A DNA stretch of 37,381 bases from Chara braunii (Eukaryota; Streptophyta; Charophyceae; Charales; Characeae), in assembly GCA_003427395.1 (NCBI GenBank), contig BFEA01000244.1:612828-650208 (forward strand). Direction: 5' to 3'. Position numbers and translations under genes: made by a program. Below the pieces are notes generated by a model, which ran no database searches, was not told the DNA's origin, and worked only from the letters and a program-made list of their open reading frames with translations. How positions within the stretch are numbered: position 1 is the first letter of the stretch; every line of letters begins with the position of its first letter. Shown piece by piece: positions 1-11,434 of this stretch.

Positions 1-130
1 GCCAGCACTGTCGCTGTTGTCACCAGAACTGCCCGCTGTGATCAGCGTCGTCACTTCTATCGTCGGGACCGCCCGCTATGGCCAACACTTGCACTGCTGT
101 CACGGGAACTACCCGTTGTGACTAGCGTTA
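1..130. repeat. Three copies of a diverged 40-bp tandem repeat
   Basis: A core resembling TCACCAGAACTGCCCGCTGTG begins at 20, 60 and 100, so the spacing is exactly 40 bp. The whole stretch 1-51 also aligns with 80-130. The first copy runs off the left edge, so the array probably continues outside the window. Reading frames through it are short and show no known protein. Confidence 0.75.
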
Positions 131-169
131 TGTCCTATGACAATGAGATCTACTGAGAGTAAATCGAGA

Positions 170-560
170 CCATTGATTGAATCCACTGAATCCAGACTCA
201 CTAAAATTGAGAATTGAACTCACTGAATCAAGTTCAATTAAGTCTGAAATCGTTGAAACTAAAATGAGCATGCTGAAACAGATATGAATTCACTGATGCT
301 CCAGTTTGACTCATGGAGACCGAATTCACTGAAGTTGATCTGAGCTTACTAAGACTGGGTTAAATTTATGGAAATTGACGGGAGCTCACTGAGACTGATT
401 CGAGCTTACTGAGGTCAAACTGAATTCACTTAATCTGATATGAATTGACTGAGACCGAGTTGTTTTCACAGAGTCTGAAATGAACTCACTCAAGCTAAAT
501 TGAACCTTCTGAAAATTAAATTGAACTCATTGTGTCTTAGTCTGAATATATTGAAATTCA
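170..560. repeat. Decayed 20-bp minisatellite
   Basis: Units near the consensus ACTGAGACTGAATTGAACTC follow each other with 20-bp spacing; clear unit starts are at 328, 348, 368, 388, 408, 428, 448, 468, 488 and 508, with 15- or 21-bp units further out. Units differ strongly from each other while the spacing holds. The period is not a multiple of three and stops are frequent, so this is not a coding repeat. Confidence 0.8.
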
Positions 561-2464
561 CAATGAAGATTGATCTTAGCTTACCAAAATGGAATTGAGA
601 ACTGACTCGAAAATGCTCTGACAACATGCTGAAAGTTCGCACTGAAACTGAATTAAGAATTCACTCATAATTTGTTGTTGTCTAGGAATTCACTGAACCT
701 GCTATGGTATAAGAAGTCACAGATTCTGTTCTGAATGGACACTTAAACATCCCCGAGAAATTGCATTAAATCATTGTTGATAGTTTACTGAGACTTTGTT
801 TTTGAGCTGCTGCTAAAAATGTACAAAGAGACCGCAGTAAACTACCGCTCAAGATTCACTGAGAACATATGGGTGCATGTGTCCCCCATTGTTGTTCATT
901 CAAGGCAAACTCTGCCCCACTCTTCCTTCACTCTCTCTACTCCGCCATAAGCAATGTTCGTCGAATGCCGATAGCACTGTAGTGTACACTCATCCGTGTT
1001 TTTCCTCTTTCCTTTCTGCTTCACCGAATGTTGTTTAGTTGTGGCTGAATCTAGTGCGAAACCCTGATCAGATTCAGTCATGGTTCTTGCAATCACTCTT
1101 CTTCTCGTTCCCTTGCGCACGCTTGGATGAGTGAGTGTGTAACCATTCGATATGCCTTTCTTTCTGTCACTGTAGTTCTTACCACATTCCTGTCTCGAAG
1201 GTAGAGGCTTCCTATGCCTGTTCTCGTGAGGATCATGGCCCACGAAATAGAGAGTTGATAGATGGTTCAACATTGTTCGAGGATTAACGAGTAGACTGCT
1301 CGTAAAACACTCCTTATGGATTGACTTGGAGGATAGTGATCACTTATTGCTCAATAAATGGCCCGGAAACAATTGCTCACTAATTGACTAGTCGTTTCTC
1401 CAACACCTGCCAGTGACTTGTGTAGGACGACCGTCTGATTGGCCCTGTATGCAGCACCTGGCGGACGATCTAGATTGCGAAGAAGTCAAAACCCTAGCTG
1501 TTGTAACTGTTAGGTGGTCGTTCAGCGAGTCGTCAAGTGGCACATGAGTGTGTGTCCTTGGATGTCCGGCAGATCGTTCTCTGTCTTCTGCGCAACTTTT
1601 GTCGGGACTCGTTCGTGTCGGAACTGGATTCCCAAGTCAAACTTTGCTCCCTCTCTTGTAACGACCTAGTGACCATGGTCGTTTCCGTGGGCCAACAGCT
1701 GGCTGTTGTGCGCGTCGCCATGTGGCACTCGAGCACTCACGTACGCGTCTGTGGGAATGGGGAAGGTCCTGCCTAGGTAGACCAAGCCCAGCGGTACTAC
1801 CATGGACACTTATTCCAGGTCCGATGGTTCTGCTGTGCAACTGGTTTTCATACCCAGTAGCACAAATACCAGTCCGACGACACTCGCTGGTCTCAATCCA
1901 AACCTTGCCAATGTGAGTACTGTCACCACTTACGCCGACTTTTTTTATTATTATTTTAGTTTATTTTATTTTTATTGTAAAGGCTTATCGAGCCATTTCC
2001 AAAAAAAAAATCAGCGGTAGCTTCTCAGCAGGACTGACCACGGAATGGTCAGCGCTAATGAGGTTGATGAAGCAGAACAAAAATAAACAAAAATAAAATA
2101 AAATAATATAAATTACAATTAACACACATTGTGAATTTTGCACAATTCCCCGACCATATAATATGGTTAACAACGGCGTGAATTAAATTTTCCTCTGTCC
2201 CACAGCGCACCCCTGTGCCGTCAAGCAGATTAGACTGGACCACGGTTCCCTAAGATTACGCTAATAGGATACCATTTACCTCAAAGGCCTTAACATCAAA
2301 CCGGTGTGGTCAATTGACACACTGTGGAGGGCCTGAAAGTCGGGCCCTCCGACAACGCGCGCCGTTTTTCCGCGTGCGCCCCTGCCTTGCCCTGGCATAG
2401 CCGCACGTAAACTCGGTCTCGGTCGAGGCCACACGATCCGCGGTCGTGGGGGTCACGTAGACTA
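561..2464. other. Unassigned sequence without a supported gene
   Basis: No protein family or RNA gene was recognised. Short open stretches occur at 1441-1915 on + (one ends at a GTGAGT, which could be a splice donor near 1912), but nothing else supports an exon. The part 1935-2130 is strongly AT-rich with T and A runs. The last part, 2190-2464, is more GC-rich and may be the degraded start of element A, but it could not be aligned by eye. Confidence 0.5.
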
Positions 2465-2836
2465 TAGCAACATGAGAATGACGATAATGGGTACAGACCC
2501 GTCAAATTCATGTCTGTTAGACTGCCTAGTGAGAAAGTCGTTGCTTCCACGTATAGGACATCGTTGTTTGCTCTTAGAGAAGCCTTGAATTATTTGCGGT
2601 ATCACCTCCCAGGTCGACATTTCGAAGTATATTTGGACCATGAGACACTTTGCTGGCTAAATACCCAAGCCCGAATGGCACCTAAGTTGACAAGGTGGGC
2701 TAGGGAGATAGATCAGTTTGACTTTGAACTTAAGCAAGTAAAGGGGAAGTACTATGTCTTTGCTAATGCGCTAAGCAGACAGGCTGATTTCTTCGGTGTC
2801 ATAGTACCATATTCGGATTCAGGCGCCGGGTTATGA
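2465..2836 (+). pseudogene. Element A: Ty3 RNase H fragment
   Basis: The translated frame (open from 2510) carries the C-terminal half of a Ty3/gypsy RNase H. Marks are the ALREALNYLRYHLPGRHFEV segment, the DHETLCWLNTQ segment and the closing run with LKQVKGKYYVFANALSRQ, where the usual D of the VADALSR motif is replaced (FANALSR). It aligns along its length with element B 21700-22030. Everything upstream (gag, protease, RT) is absent, so the element is 5'-truncated inside RNase H at about 2465. The frame stops at 2834-2836. Confidence 0.85.
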
Positions 2837-3960
2837 GCGAAGATTATAACCGCTTATACTACCGATCCTTTCTATAGTCAATTGATTAACAAGGTACAAA
2901 CGACACCACACGGAGTTTCACACTATATGATGACCCAAAGGATGTTGTTTGGGAAGATGGATGTACACGACAGACTGTGCATACTGAACAGTGAGTAAAT
3001 TCACAGTCTAATCCTAGGGGAATGCCACGATATTGAGGGACACTTCAGTTGGAGGAAGACGTATGCTAACCTCTTACGTTCCTACAAGTGGATTAGAGTC
3101 AAGTATGACTGGATAACTCATGTACAAGGCTGCAAAGTGTGTTAGAGGAACAAGAGTCCCACGCAGCCTATACCGTCGTGGCCCAAAGACTCCTTGTCTA
3201 TAAACTTTATAGACATTAAGGTTAGAAGGAGAAACGGAACGAGCCAAGCTAGCCAAGTTATGAGAAATGTGGATAAATTTAGCAAGTATGTTGTTTTGTA
3301 TCACTCCCTGCTGACGCTAGGACAGACTTAGTGATTTGGGAGCTCTTCAATCATGAGGTGAAAGACTACGGACATACCTTGACTATTGTAAGTGACAAGT
3401 ATACACAATTCACAAACGGGCACTGACAATAACTCATGAATGTCAATGGGTCCAAACTAACCATGTCTTCAGGCAGACACCTTGAGACAAACAGACAGAC
3501 TGAGCAAATGAACAAGGAATTACAACAAGTTCTACGTATATATATCCGGTCAGATCAGATTGCTTGGGATGAACATTTGGCCAAGGCCGCTAGTGCCTAC
3601 AACAATTATGTGCACCTAGCTACAGCGAGAACGCCGATCGAACTGCATTTGGGTTGCCGCCCATGTAGGCACATTGACTGTCTGAACCTTGATCAAGTGA
3701 AAAGAGTTCCTCGAGGGATTAGAGAATTTGTTGTGCATCACGAGAAGGATTTTGACAGAGTTAGGGAGAATATAAGGAAGGCAAAATATCAAATGATCGA
3801 ACAAGCAAATAAGCATTGCAGACCTTCAAAGTTTGCTACAGGGGATTTGGTCTAGGTAAAGTCTAAGAAGTTTCTCCCGGAGGATAACATCTCACAAAAG
3901 TTATTGCCTACATATAGGGGACCGTGCCAGATCCTTTACGTGATTGGTGATGTGGATGGT
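2837..3960 (+). pseudogene. Element A: Ty3 integrase, broken
   Basis: This part would have encoded an integrase, which inserts element cDNA into chromosomes. Readable pieces are the LILGECHD zinc-domain start near 3010, a CKVC pair followed by an in-frame TAG near 3143 where element B has Gln, the first catalytic Asp in the NFID segment near 3200, the second Asp at 3394-3396 (SDKYTQF) and the catalytic Glu at 3502-3504 (RQTEQMN). The last two are separated by 35 residues, as expected of D-X35-E. A frameshift lies near 3300-3310 and stops occur near 3424-3435. The open stretch 3436-3855 covers the Glu and the C-terminal half and ends at a TAG (3853-3855) after GDLV, where a Trp codon is expected. 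Element B has the same stop. Confidence 0.85.
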
Positions 3961-4299
3961 TTGTCCTATGTCATTGAGATTCCTCCACATTTGCACACTC
4001 ACCCGATGTTTCATGCCTCTAAGTTGCTCCCTTGTGTGAGTAACGAGTTGTTTCCGTCCTGAAGATCTATGATTCCTCCTGGTACGGAAGGCAAGAACGA
4101 CGTAGATGGCATCGTTGTAGAGGATGTCTATAGATCCGGACGCAGGGGTAGGCCCCATCGGCAATATAAGGTGAGATTTGCTTATCAAGAACCTTCGAAA
4201 GATCGCTGGTTTACTAAAGATGATCTAGTGGAAAAAACACAGCACATAGTGTCATACTATGAGAGGGCTAGAGAAGGAATCAACATAGTTGACAGATAA
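3961..4299 (+). pseudogene. Element A: integrase tail and chromodomain-like module
   Basis: After the integrase SH3-like part and a PMFHASKLLPCV segment near 4004-4035, a stop (about 4060) separates a last open stretch, 4069-4299. It contains the RRGRPHRQYKVRFAYQEP segment and a W-F-T-K-D-D-L run. The spacing of aromatic residues resembles the C-terminal chromodomains of Ty3 chromoviruses, which in studied elements bind histone marks and bias insertion toward heterochromatin. The match is by pattern only and the start is arbitrary. Confidence 0.65.
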
Positions 4300-4474
4300 A
4301 AGTTGTAACTTTCTTGGAGGACCTCGAAATCAGGCCGTCGAGAGTGAAAGGCATTTCACGATGCAGACCCTAAGTTTGGATTTCAGGGTCAAAAGGCCCA
4401 AGTTAAATGGCCAAGTCGGCTGGTGCATAAAAGTTAAGTCAGGTACCCCAGCAGTCCAGTTAGACCCGGTACCC

Positions 4475-4580
4475 AGTCAACAATCATATCCCAGAGGCAA
4501 AAGTCACATCCCAAAGGCAAAAGTCACATCCCACACGCAAGGGCCACGACCCACAGTCAAAGGTCACGTCCCACATGCCA
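4475..4580. repeat. 20/21-bp tandem repeat inside the element A LTR
   Basis: Four to five units of the form AGGCAAAAGTCACATCCCAC follow each other with 20-21 bp spacing. Short direct repeats are common in the U3 part of LTRs, where they can act as enhancers; that role is inference here. Confidence 0.7.
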
Positions 4581-4947
4581 AAAAGCAGCAGCACACCAAG
4601 GTAAACTCAGGGAGGTACCGGGCCTCAACGTTCTGAAAGCAAATGGGTCGCAGGCAGCCAGCCGCACCGGGTCCAAGTGAAGTTGAGAGAAGTAGAGGCT
4701 GGGACGAGTCAAGGTTCAGTCCAAGTCAACATATGAAGTTTTTTAAGGACAAGCCAGACACATTTCGAACAAATTGCTCATTCGCGAGAAGTGTGGAAGT
4801 GATGTTGAGCGCTTGTGCGCTATCTGCATGCGCTAGAGCCCTGGTTGGGCAGTGCTGCTGTATGAGAGGAAGGCAACCATAGCCGCACACGTAGTAGTAG
4901 GAGGTAGACTTGAGTAGTTGCGGATATATCCTGAGCCAAGATCTTCA

Positions 4948-5036
4948 TGTAGAGGGAGAGAGAGGGCACACATGCATAAGAGAGAAGGAGAGACAGAGAG
5001 AGAGAGAGAAGAAGAGGAATAGAGAGAGAGAGAGTT
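4948..5036. repeat. GA-rich microsatellite
   Basis: Runs of (GA)n broken by single changes, with purine-only stretches. It lies within the presumed LTR of element A. Confidence 0.8.
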
Positions 5037-5099
5037 ACCTACCTTGGATAAGGATGTTTGGATATAGGTTGTTGAACTTTGCGTTGTTGAGCGCTTGGT

Positions 5100-5830
5100 G
5101 ACTCAAACTTTGAAACGGTTTAATATGCTAGGTTGTTGGATCGGACGTCCGGGACCCCCCTGACCGTCCGGGATGTCCAACCGGACAGGGGTTGTCCGAC
5201 CTAGTGCAAAAACAAAAAACACAAAAACGTTCTCAGAAAAATCTGAATATATATATATGTTATGTAACANAACAATACAAGCAACTTTTGCCTTGGAGTC
5301 ATGTTCAAATTCGCAGTCAATCATGAGTTAAGAATCGAAAACTGAAAAATATATATATATATTTATTTACGAAAGTTTTTTTTTTTTTTCCCGGACGACG
5401 GGGGTACCGGACGTATGGGGGAGACGTCCGGAGGAGACAACCGGCCCAGTGACCATTGGTAACCTAGTTAATATGATAATTGATTGGAATTTCTAAGTTG
5501 CGCTAATTTGGACTTTGCATCTCTGGACTCTAGTGCTAGGCTACCAGCCGGGCCGCCCGACTCACCCTATTTTCCTAGACGGCCCAACCGTGCAAAGACC
5601 AGAAAAAAAAAAAAAAAGAACATAAGAAAACTGTGAAAAATCTATGTTATGCAGAAAAATAAACTGAACAACTTTTGCCTCAGGGTCACATCGAAATTCG
5701 TTACTATATTCAAAATATAAAATAAAGTTAAAAAATAGTTTTTATTTTTGTATTTTTGTATTTTTGTATTTTTGTATTTTGTTTTGGCTCGGTCGGGCAA
5801 GTAGCCTCGGGCCACTCTGGTAGCCTAGCG
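5100..5830. repeat. Two diverged copies of a repeat of about 390 bp
   Basis: The block with GTTATGTAAC and CAACTTTTGCCT at 5259-5293 recurs near 5646-5680 with the same neighbours (an A-rich run before it and a TCACATCGAAATTCG-like run after it), a spacing of about 389 bp. GC-rich CCGGACG-type segments (5140-5200, 5390-5450, 5545-5595, 5785-5830) alternate with A/T-rich ones. One base, 5270, is N. No coding sequence is supported. Confidence 0.65.
5740..5785. repeat. 8-bp microsatellite (TATTTTTG)n
   Basis: About four perfect units of TATTTTTG in a T-rich context within the 390-bp repeat region. Confidence 0.85.
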
Positions 5831-6465
5831 CCAGTGTGGATTTCGTGTGTCCTTTGATTATGCATGTGCTTCAAGTGACAAACAGTGTGGTTTACTGCAC
5901 ATGGCGAATGCTCACCTTTTGTAGTAGGTAGGCTACTCTCACTGTTTGTCTGCCTTCTCCATATCTAGCGCAATGGCAGAAGCGCTCCTCCCCCAAAATA
6001 GAGCAAGCCAAAATGAATCACAACGTGGGCGAGGATTGTAGCTTTCACCTGACCTGAATTACCTACAGTTGTCTCCTCAAGCGGCTAAGATTTCACGACC
6101 CATACAACAAAAAAAAATAAAAAAGAATTTCAGTGGTTAGTGTATGCCTTGATCTAGAGGAGCTTTGAAGCTTATGGGATTTGTAATTGAGCCTCTGCAT
6201 CCTAACCCTTATGCAGGATTGGCCGCAGGCAAGGGTTTGTTGTACAATGGACACCGATCCATTTTTGAGTTTTTGGTGGAGGTCGTGGGATAAGGGTGAT
6301 CAACAGGGCGGAGGTGACAGTGAGGGCTCCGATACGTAATTTTTCACAACTCACAACCAACATGGAAAGAACTATAAAGGTGTAAGAGGAAGGAGGGCAT
6401 TGATCGGCGTGAATATATGAACAAGCCTATTGTTCTATTGTGTGGTTCCTCTTTTTTGTCCTATT
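5831..6465. other. No gene seen
   Basis: Mixed-composition DNA without a long open frame, recognisable motif or clear repeat. Confidence 0.5.
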
Positions 6466-6515
6466 AGGACGTGTGTGGTTTGCTTTTTCGAGGACGTGTG
6501 TGGTTTGCTTTTCCG
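6466..6515. repeat. 25-bp tandem duplication
   Basis: AGGACGTGTGTGGTTTGCTT begins at 6466 and again at 6491, with nearly identical flanks. Confidence 0.85.
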
Positions 6516-6599
6516 TGCCTACTAGCTCAGCGCCCGCAGTGCGAGCGTTGAGGGCGTAGCCCTCATAACAAACTTTGTGGTGAAGAAAGTACTCACATA

Positions 6600-7140
6600 G
6601 ACTTAAATGAACTTTTTTTTCCCAAGTTGTGGGGCGAAAACTTGTTAGACTTGGATTTATATCGGAGGTTCATGACGCGCTGCGCGCCATCTCTGGGTCA
6701 AAGTTTTGATGAGGGTCGGCCGATGAAGGTGATCGAGGGCGAGGGAGTGTGCAAAGGGGCGCGCATACCGAAATGCTCACTGCGCCACTAAACGATATTT
6801 TTTTTTCCCCAAATTGCAATGAGGGAACCTATCGAACTTGGATCCATATCGGAGGTCCACGATACGCTACACACAGGATTTGGGTCGACGTTTTGATGAG
6901 GGGAGGCAGATGAAGGCGATCAAGAGTAGGGGAGTGTGCAAAGGGGCATTCGTATTCACAATGAGCCACTAAACGAGAGTGCGCACCCGGGGGGGGCGGC
7001 ACATGACCGGCGTTGATGCGGACAAAAGTCTTGGAGGTGAGCCATCCGATATGCGGGGGGTGTTTCTTTTTCTTTCGTTTTTATTTCTTGCAGTTTTTTT
7101 GTTTTTTTTTTCGCTCCGTTTTCATTTCTCGTGCATTGTT
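6600..7140 (+). repeat. Dispersed repeat, two tandem units of about 188 bp plus T-rich tail
   Basis: The unit begins with a T run followed by a CCCAAG/CCCAAA block (6608 and 6797). It goes on through ATATCGGAGGT (6659 and 6846), a GATGAAGG block, GTGTGCAAAGGGGC (6748 and 6936) and ends at CCACTAAACGA (6785 and 6966). The second unit continues into a GC-rich patch and a long T-rich tract. The same order of blocks returns at 37060-37381, so this is a dispersed family rather than a local duplication. Its class is unknown. Confidence 0.7.
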
Positions 7141-7403
7141 TTGCATCTCTGTTTTCATTTTCATTTCTCGAGCAGATGTCATATTGTGCCTCCCCTTTCC
7201 CCTGCGACTGTTGTTTTGTGTTTTTGTTTTTCGTTGACATTTCTTGCGTGTTGTTTTGTGCTCCCGTTTTCCTTTGTTGTGCAACTCTCATTTTGTGTCC
7301 CGGTTTTCTTTTCCCTCGTGACTGTAATTTTGTGTCACCCTTTCTTGCGCGACTGTTGTTTTGTGTGCCCGAAAAAGAAGATGCACGTACGTACCTAGCT
7401 GCC

Positions 7404-7438
7404 CACACACACACACACACACACATACACACACACAC
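7404..7438. repeat. (CA)n microsatellite
   Basis: Almost pure CA dinucleotide run with one TA interruption. Reading frames through it give only His-Thr or Cys-Val runs. Confidence 0.9.
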
Positions 7439-7659
7439 TCATTAATATTAATATTTTGAAGTTCGTTGCTAACTGTTGTGGATGGGGTTTGAAGCCATGC
7501 ACAAATTTGAGACACCCAACTTCCCGATGAGATAATCGTCGAAAAAGATTGGGTCCTTGTGTGATTTTGGGGACTGTATTTTTTTGAAGTGTATCCCGTG
7601 CCAGGCAGCTAGGACGTTGGGATGTGTCTGTGTCCAAACGCACACCTTGTCGGGTGTGA

Positions 7660-8460
7660 AAAGTTAGTGAATGACAGAAATGGAGAATGTGGAATCGTCG
7701 TCGTGATGCATTTTGCAACCAAAAAGATTTTTAGTTTTTTTTCTAATACTTCTCCTAAAAAGATCGCTACGAAACCTATGGAATCTGATTTTTTAAATAT
7801 ATTTTTTTATCTTCTTCAAAGTTCAAAACATCACAGAAGATGCAACACTTCTTTGTTGGTAGGTACATGGCATAGCAGCCAAAATGGAAAAAAAACTATC
7901 AAATTCGCACGATGGTTATTTGATAGTCAAAATAATTTTTTCATTTTGTTAAAACATTGTTCCTTACGCGATCACAACGTAATCTACAAGCCCTCCAATT
8001 AGAACGAATTTTAACGCATTCCTCTGACCTTGAAAAAACAATGAAGTTAAGATACTTTTTCCGTTGACCCACATGTCGAAGAGTGGCCAAAATCGAAAAT
8101 GCACCAAATTGGCGTGACGACCATTTCCACATCAATTTATTTATTTATTTGGATATTTTTTGTAGTAGGATCAGAACCTAATCTTCGTCCTATTGTCAGG
8201 ATTTTCAATGCATTCTTCTGAGGTGGAAAAATCACTAAATATAGGGTACTTATTCCGTTGGCCCAGACGTCGTGGAGTGGCAGAAATGCAAAATGAACCG
8301 AATGGGCGCGACAACCATTTTCAGGGTCGAAAATATTTTTCTTGGTGTGTTTTATATTGTTCCTAAGAAGATCATGACCTAATCTAATGGTTCCCAACAT
8401 TTCAGATTTTTCTGATTATTAGTTTAAGTGCGGAAAATCGCCAAGTTATGGTACTTTTTA
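7660..8460. repeat. Four diverged tandem monomers of about 200 bp
   Basis: Anchor blocks of the type GAGTGGCCAAAATCGAAAATG occur near 7671, 7874, 8082 and 8274. Each is followed by a GCGNGACNACCATTT-like block, an AT-rich block, a GATC-containing block and GCATTCTTCTGA. Spacings are about 203, 208 and 192 bp. Identity is low but block order is kept, as in an old satellite. The short open frames here are by-products. Confidence 0.75.
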
Positions 8461-8780
8461 GTTGCGGACCGCCTTAACGGACGGTCTCCACCCCTTCGAA
8501 AGACCTCGCCCTAACTCACTGGAGGCAGGTTTTTCGTTGGCAAGGGACAAGTGGTTTAATGAGTAGGGGAGCAAGGCCCATAGTCTACATGGGAGCTGCA
8601 ACTAGCTAAGGGTTCCCCTGGAGCTGAAGTTGGCTAAGGGCATGGCCAGACCACTCTCCAAATGTAAAAAGACAAAAGTATGGCATCACAGGCGGGTGCA
8701 TGTGGCTATGTTTTAATGGAAAGTTCACTGTACATTTTGCACATTTCTTAAGTGGTGTGGTGATGCCCTAATGGCCCCAT
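8461..8780. other. No gene seen
   Basis: The segment opens with a short inverted repeat around 8466-8488 (GACCGCC…GGACGGTC type) and has two GAGCTG…GCTAAGGG blocks near 8591 and 8621 that look like a small duplication. Nothing else was recognised. Confidence 0.5.
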
Positions 8781-8784
8781 GGAG

Positions 8785-8787
<3 letters not shown>

Positions 8788-8846
<59 letters not shown>

Positions 8847-8857
8847 NCCCCCCCCCT
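8788..8857. repeat. (CT)n microsatellite followed by a C run
   Basis: About 29 CT units, one ambiguous base at 8847 and then a poly-C run. The N marks an unresolved junction between the two runs. Confidence 0.95.
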
Positions 8858-8929
8858 TCCCGCCTTTCATTCTTTTTGTTTATGTCGACTTTGCAATAAC
8901 ATGTTTGAAGCTTGGCAAAAAAAAAAACA

Positions 8930-10290
8930 CAAGTGCATCCTGTAAATGCTCACACGTAACACACACATACACACACGCACACAGGTCTGTTCCACGTGTT
9001 AAAAAAATAAGAAAAAGAGGTTTTGCTCTGCTGTTGAATCACTCTACATATACGTGGATTGTTCTCTGGATGAAATGCATCCGGACCGATAAAACACTTC
9101 GAATGCATATGAACCATTACCATATCCAGTTAGATTTTCTGTTTTTTTTCTTTTTCTTTTTCTCGTCGTTCTTCTCCACTTTGTCGCGGGTTCCGCTACA
9201 CCCCTGCCCCTCTTATTTCCGTCCTTTCCTTTTCCCTACTATAGTCCACGTGCCCCAGCTCTTTGTCTCTCTCTCCAAAAACTTGAATCGCCCTTCTAAG
9301 TTCGTCCACATTCACTCAGCTACTTGTCGACACTCTCATCACAAATCTAAGTTGTTCACTACAAAACCCATCTCTCCCCTCTCCCTTTTTTAGTCCGTCC
9401 CATTCTCTCAACTTCCTTCCATAACAGAATCATGTGAACCTCCCATTTACCACCCATATACACTCTTCACTATGACATCTCCAAACCGACTTGCCGACTC
9501 TTCACTATACGAATTCCAACTCGGCTATGCCAATACCCGTTAATATTCTTTATTCTTTATTAATTATAATTATAAATTATTATTTAATATTGTTTTCTTT
9601 ACGCTCACCACCTATTTATCTGTTACATTTTTTCTTCCAACTATTTCTCCCTTCAGTCTGAAGATATGACTTAATTTTTCATTCTCGTCCTTTCCCTTGC
9701 CCCACTTCAGTCTGACTCTTACCAACTCTTAGTCCTTTTCTCCAAACAGTGAAATTTCCCTCCAAAATCCGTTGACATTCACCTGCTACATGACTGTTCT
9801 CACTTTACAAACCTATGTTCTTCACTACCAACCCCATCTCCCCCCTCTCCTCATTTAAGCCAGACCCATTTTTTCAGTTGCCTGCCCTCGCATGATCATT
9901 TGAACCTCCTCCCATTTACTGTTCACATTCACTTTCCACCTTGCCAATTCCAACCCAACTTGCCAATTCTTACACCCCCGCCCACAGTCATATGTGAACC
10001 TCCCGACTTTGCATCACAACTCCACACCGCCCAACTCCAAACCCACCCCTTACTCTTCCTTAGTGTAGCCCGACTCGTTTCCAACCCCCCCCCCCCCTCC
10101 CCCGAAATCACTTTAACCTTTTTTTTTATGTGTGTGTGTGTGAGAGAGAGAGAGAGGGGCTCGCTCTGCTAGTGAACACTTCACATGGACCTTGACTGTT
10201 CTCTGGACCAAATGCATCTGGATGTATGGACCACTTTGGATGCATTAGGACCATTACCTAGTCCAAGTACTTTTTTTTTGCGTGAGAGAG
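8930..10290. repeat. Diverged duplication: two nested repeat pairs
   Basis: The block with GCTCTGCT…GTTCTCTGGATGAAATGCATC…GAACCATTACC (9023-9130) returns at 10161-10265 (GTTCTCTGGACCAAATGCATC). Inside this span a second block, TTCACTACAAAACCCATCTC followed by a CATGTGAACCTCCCATTTAC block (9356-9450), returns at 9829-9920, about 470 bp later. The region is pyrimidine-rich on +. No gene is supported; long open frames reflect low complexity. Confidence 0.65.
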
Positions 10291-10293
10291 AGC

Positions 10294-10295
<2 letters not shown>

Positions 10296-10385
<90 letters not shown>

Positions 10386-10386
10386 A
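10296..10386. repeat. Compound microsatellite (AC)n(AG)n(ACAG)n
   Basis: Three simple repeats follow directly: about 20 AC, about 13 AG and about five ACAG units. Confidence 0.95.
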
Positions 10387-10489
10387 TTGTCATTCAAACT
10401 CAATGCGTCACTTTCACAATGGTTGAGGATGTCATCGACTTCAAAGCCATTGTCACCACTTCCAGGAATAATTGATCGTGATCTCGATA

Positions 10490-11150
10490 ACGGAAGTGAG
10501 GAGGAGAGGGGAGGAGACAGGAGGGAGGAGGCAGGAGGAGAGAGTACGAGAGTGGAGAGTATGGTGCGTTGAAAAAGGGAGGGTCACTAGCATACCCTCT
10601 ACACCCCCTTTTTTTTTTTGTTTTTGAGTTAGTCAATCAATCAAGAAAACCCTCTTTCCGCCTTGCCATTGATTGATTGATTGATTGATTGGGGGGGGAA
10701 AAAGAAAAGGTGTGGGGGGAGGGGAAGGGTTGTAATTTTTTTTCAATAAGAGGGAAGCGGAGGGGTGGGGGAACACCGAGGAAGGAGGGAGGGGAGCACG
10801 ATGGGGAGGGGCGATCATGGGGAAAGGGCAAACTCGGGGGCGGGAGGTGAAGGGTGAGGGCTGAGGTCAATCTCAAGTCCCTCATCCGTCCTTCCTCCCT
10901 GCCTCGTAACAACAACAACAACAGCAACAACAAAGTAAACCAGAGATTTGAAGGAGTTTCAAAAAACAAACAAACAAAGAAAAAAAGGTTTAAATTTCAA
11001 GTTCTCATGTCCTCCCCTCCTGCCCCTCCCCTTCCTTACATACCTGAAAGTGATTTGACTTGGGTTGAAGTGCTCCATTTTTCGAAAAGTGGGATTCTGT
11101 AGAATAGAGAATACTATGGCATGGATCCCACAAGACACGTATAAAAAAAA
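10490..11150. other. Purine-rich low-complexity region
   Basis: G- and A-rich DNA with GGAG runs, a (GATT)n run at 10668-10692 facing a short inverted copy (CAATCAATCAA near 10634), G and A homopolymers, and an (ACA)n-type run near 10910-10932. No gene seen. Confidence 0.7.
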
Positions 11151-11154
11151 TCGG

Positions 11155-11325
11155 AAAAGCTCCTCAAAAGAAGGGTCGGTCCTTCGGGGACTATAAGAAG
11201 AAGTCTATAATTCTTTTTTCGAATCCTCAAAAGCAGGGCCGGTCTTTTGGTCCGTAATTTTTTTTTCGAATCCTACAAGGCCGGTCCTTCTAGGGCTATA
11301 ACAAGAAGTCTGGCGAAAGGCAGTC
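11155..11325. repeat. Three diverged units of about 45-65 bp
   Basis: The block CCTCAAAAG-AGGG-CGGTCCTT occurs near 11162, 11225 and, shortened, 11269. The first and third copies share the following GGG-CTATAA-AAGAAGTCT block. Confidence 0.65.
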
Positions 11326-11434
11326 CGCGTGCCTGGGACATGCGAATTCTATTGGTCCGATCCGAAAAGAAAAGAAAAAAAAAAGGAACAATTTTTGGCC
11401 TGCCAATTTTTTTGGGTAAGGGTAAGGGTCGGCT

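Larger units (their letters stand above)
4345..5100 (+). mobile_element. Element A: 3' LTR (right end uncertain)
   Basis: The sequence starts TGAAAGGCATTTCACG at 4345, matching the start TGAAACGGTATTCAC of both LTRs of element B. The block before it (GGAGGACCTCG, near 4317) also matches the block before the 3' LTR of element B (23538). Beyond about 30 bp the two LTRs no longer align by eye, so A and B are related but separate families or old subfamilies. No 5' LTR partner is present. The right end is a guess, placed where a different repeat begins. Confidence 0.6.

Noticed and set aside
6956-7445. Frames of 104-160 residues around the T-rich tract and CA repeat
   Set aside because: Low-complexity Phe-, Cys- or Lys-rich peptides, present on both strands, in a dispersed repeat.
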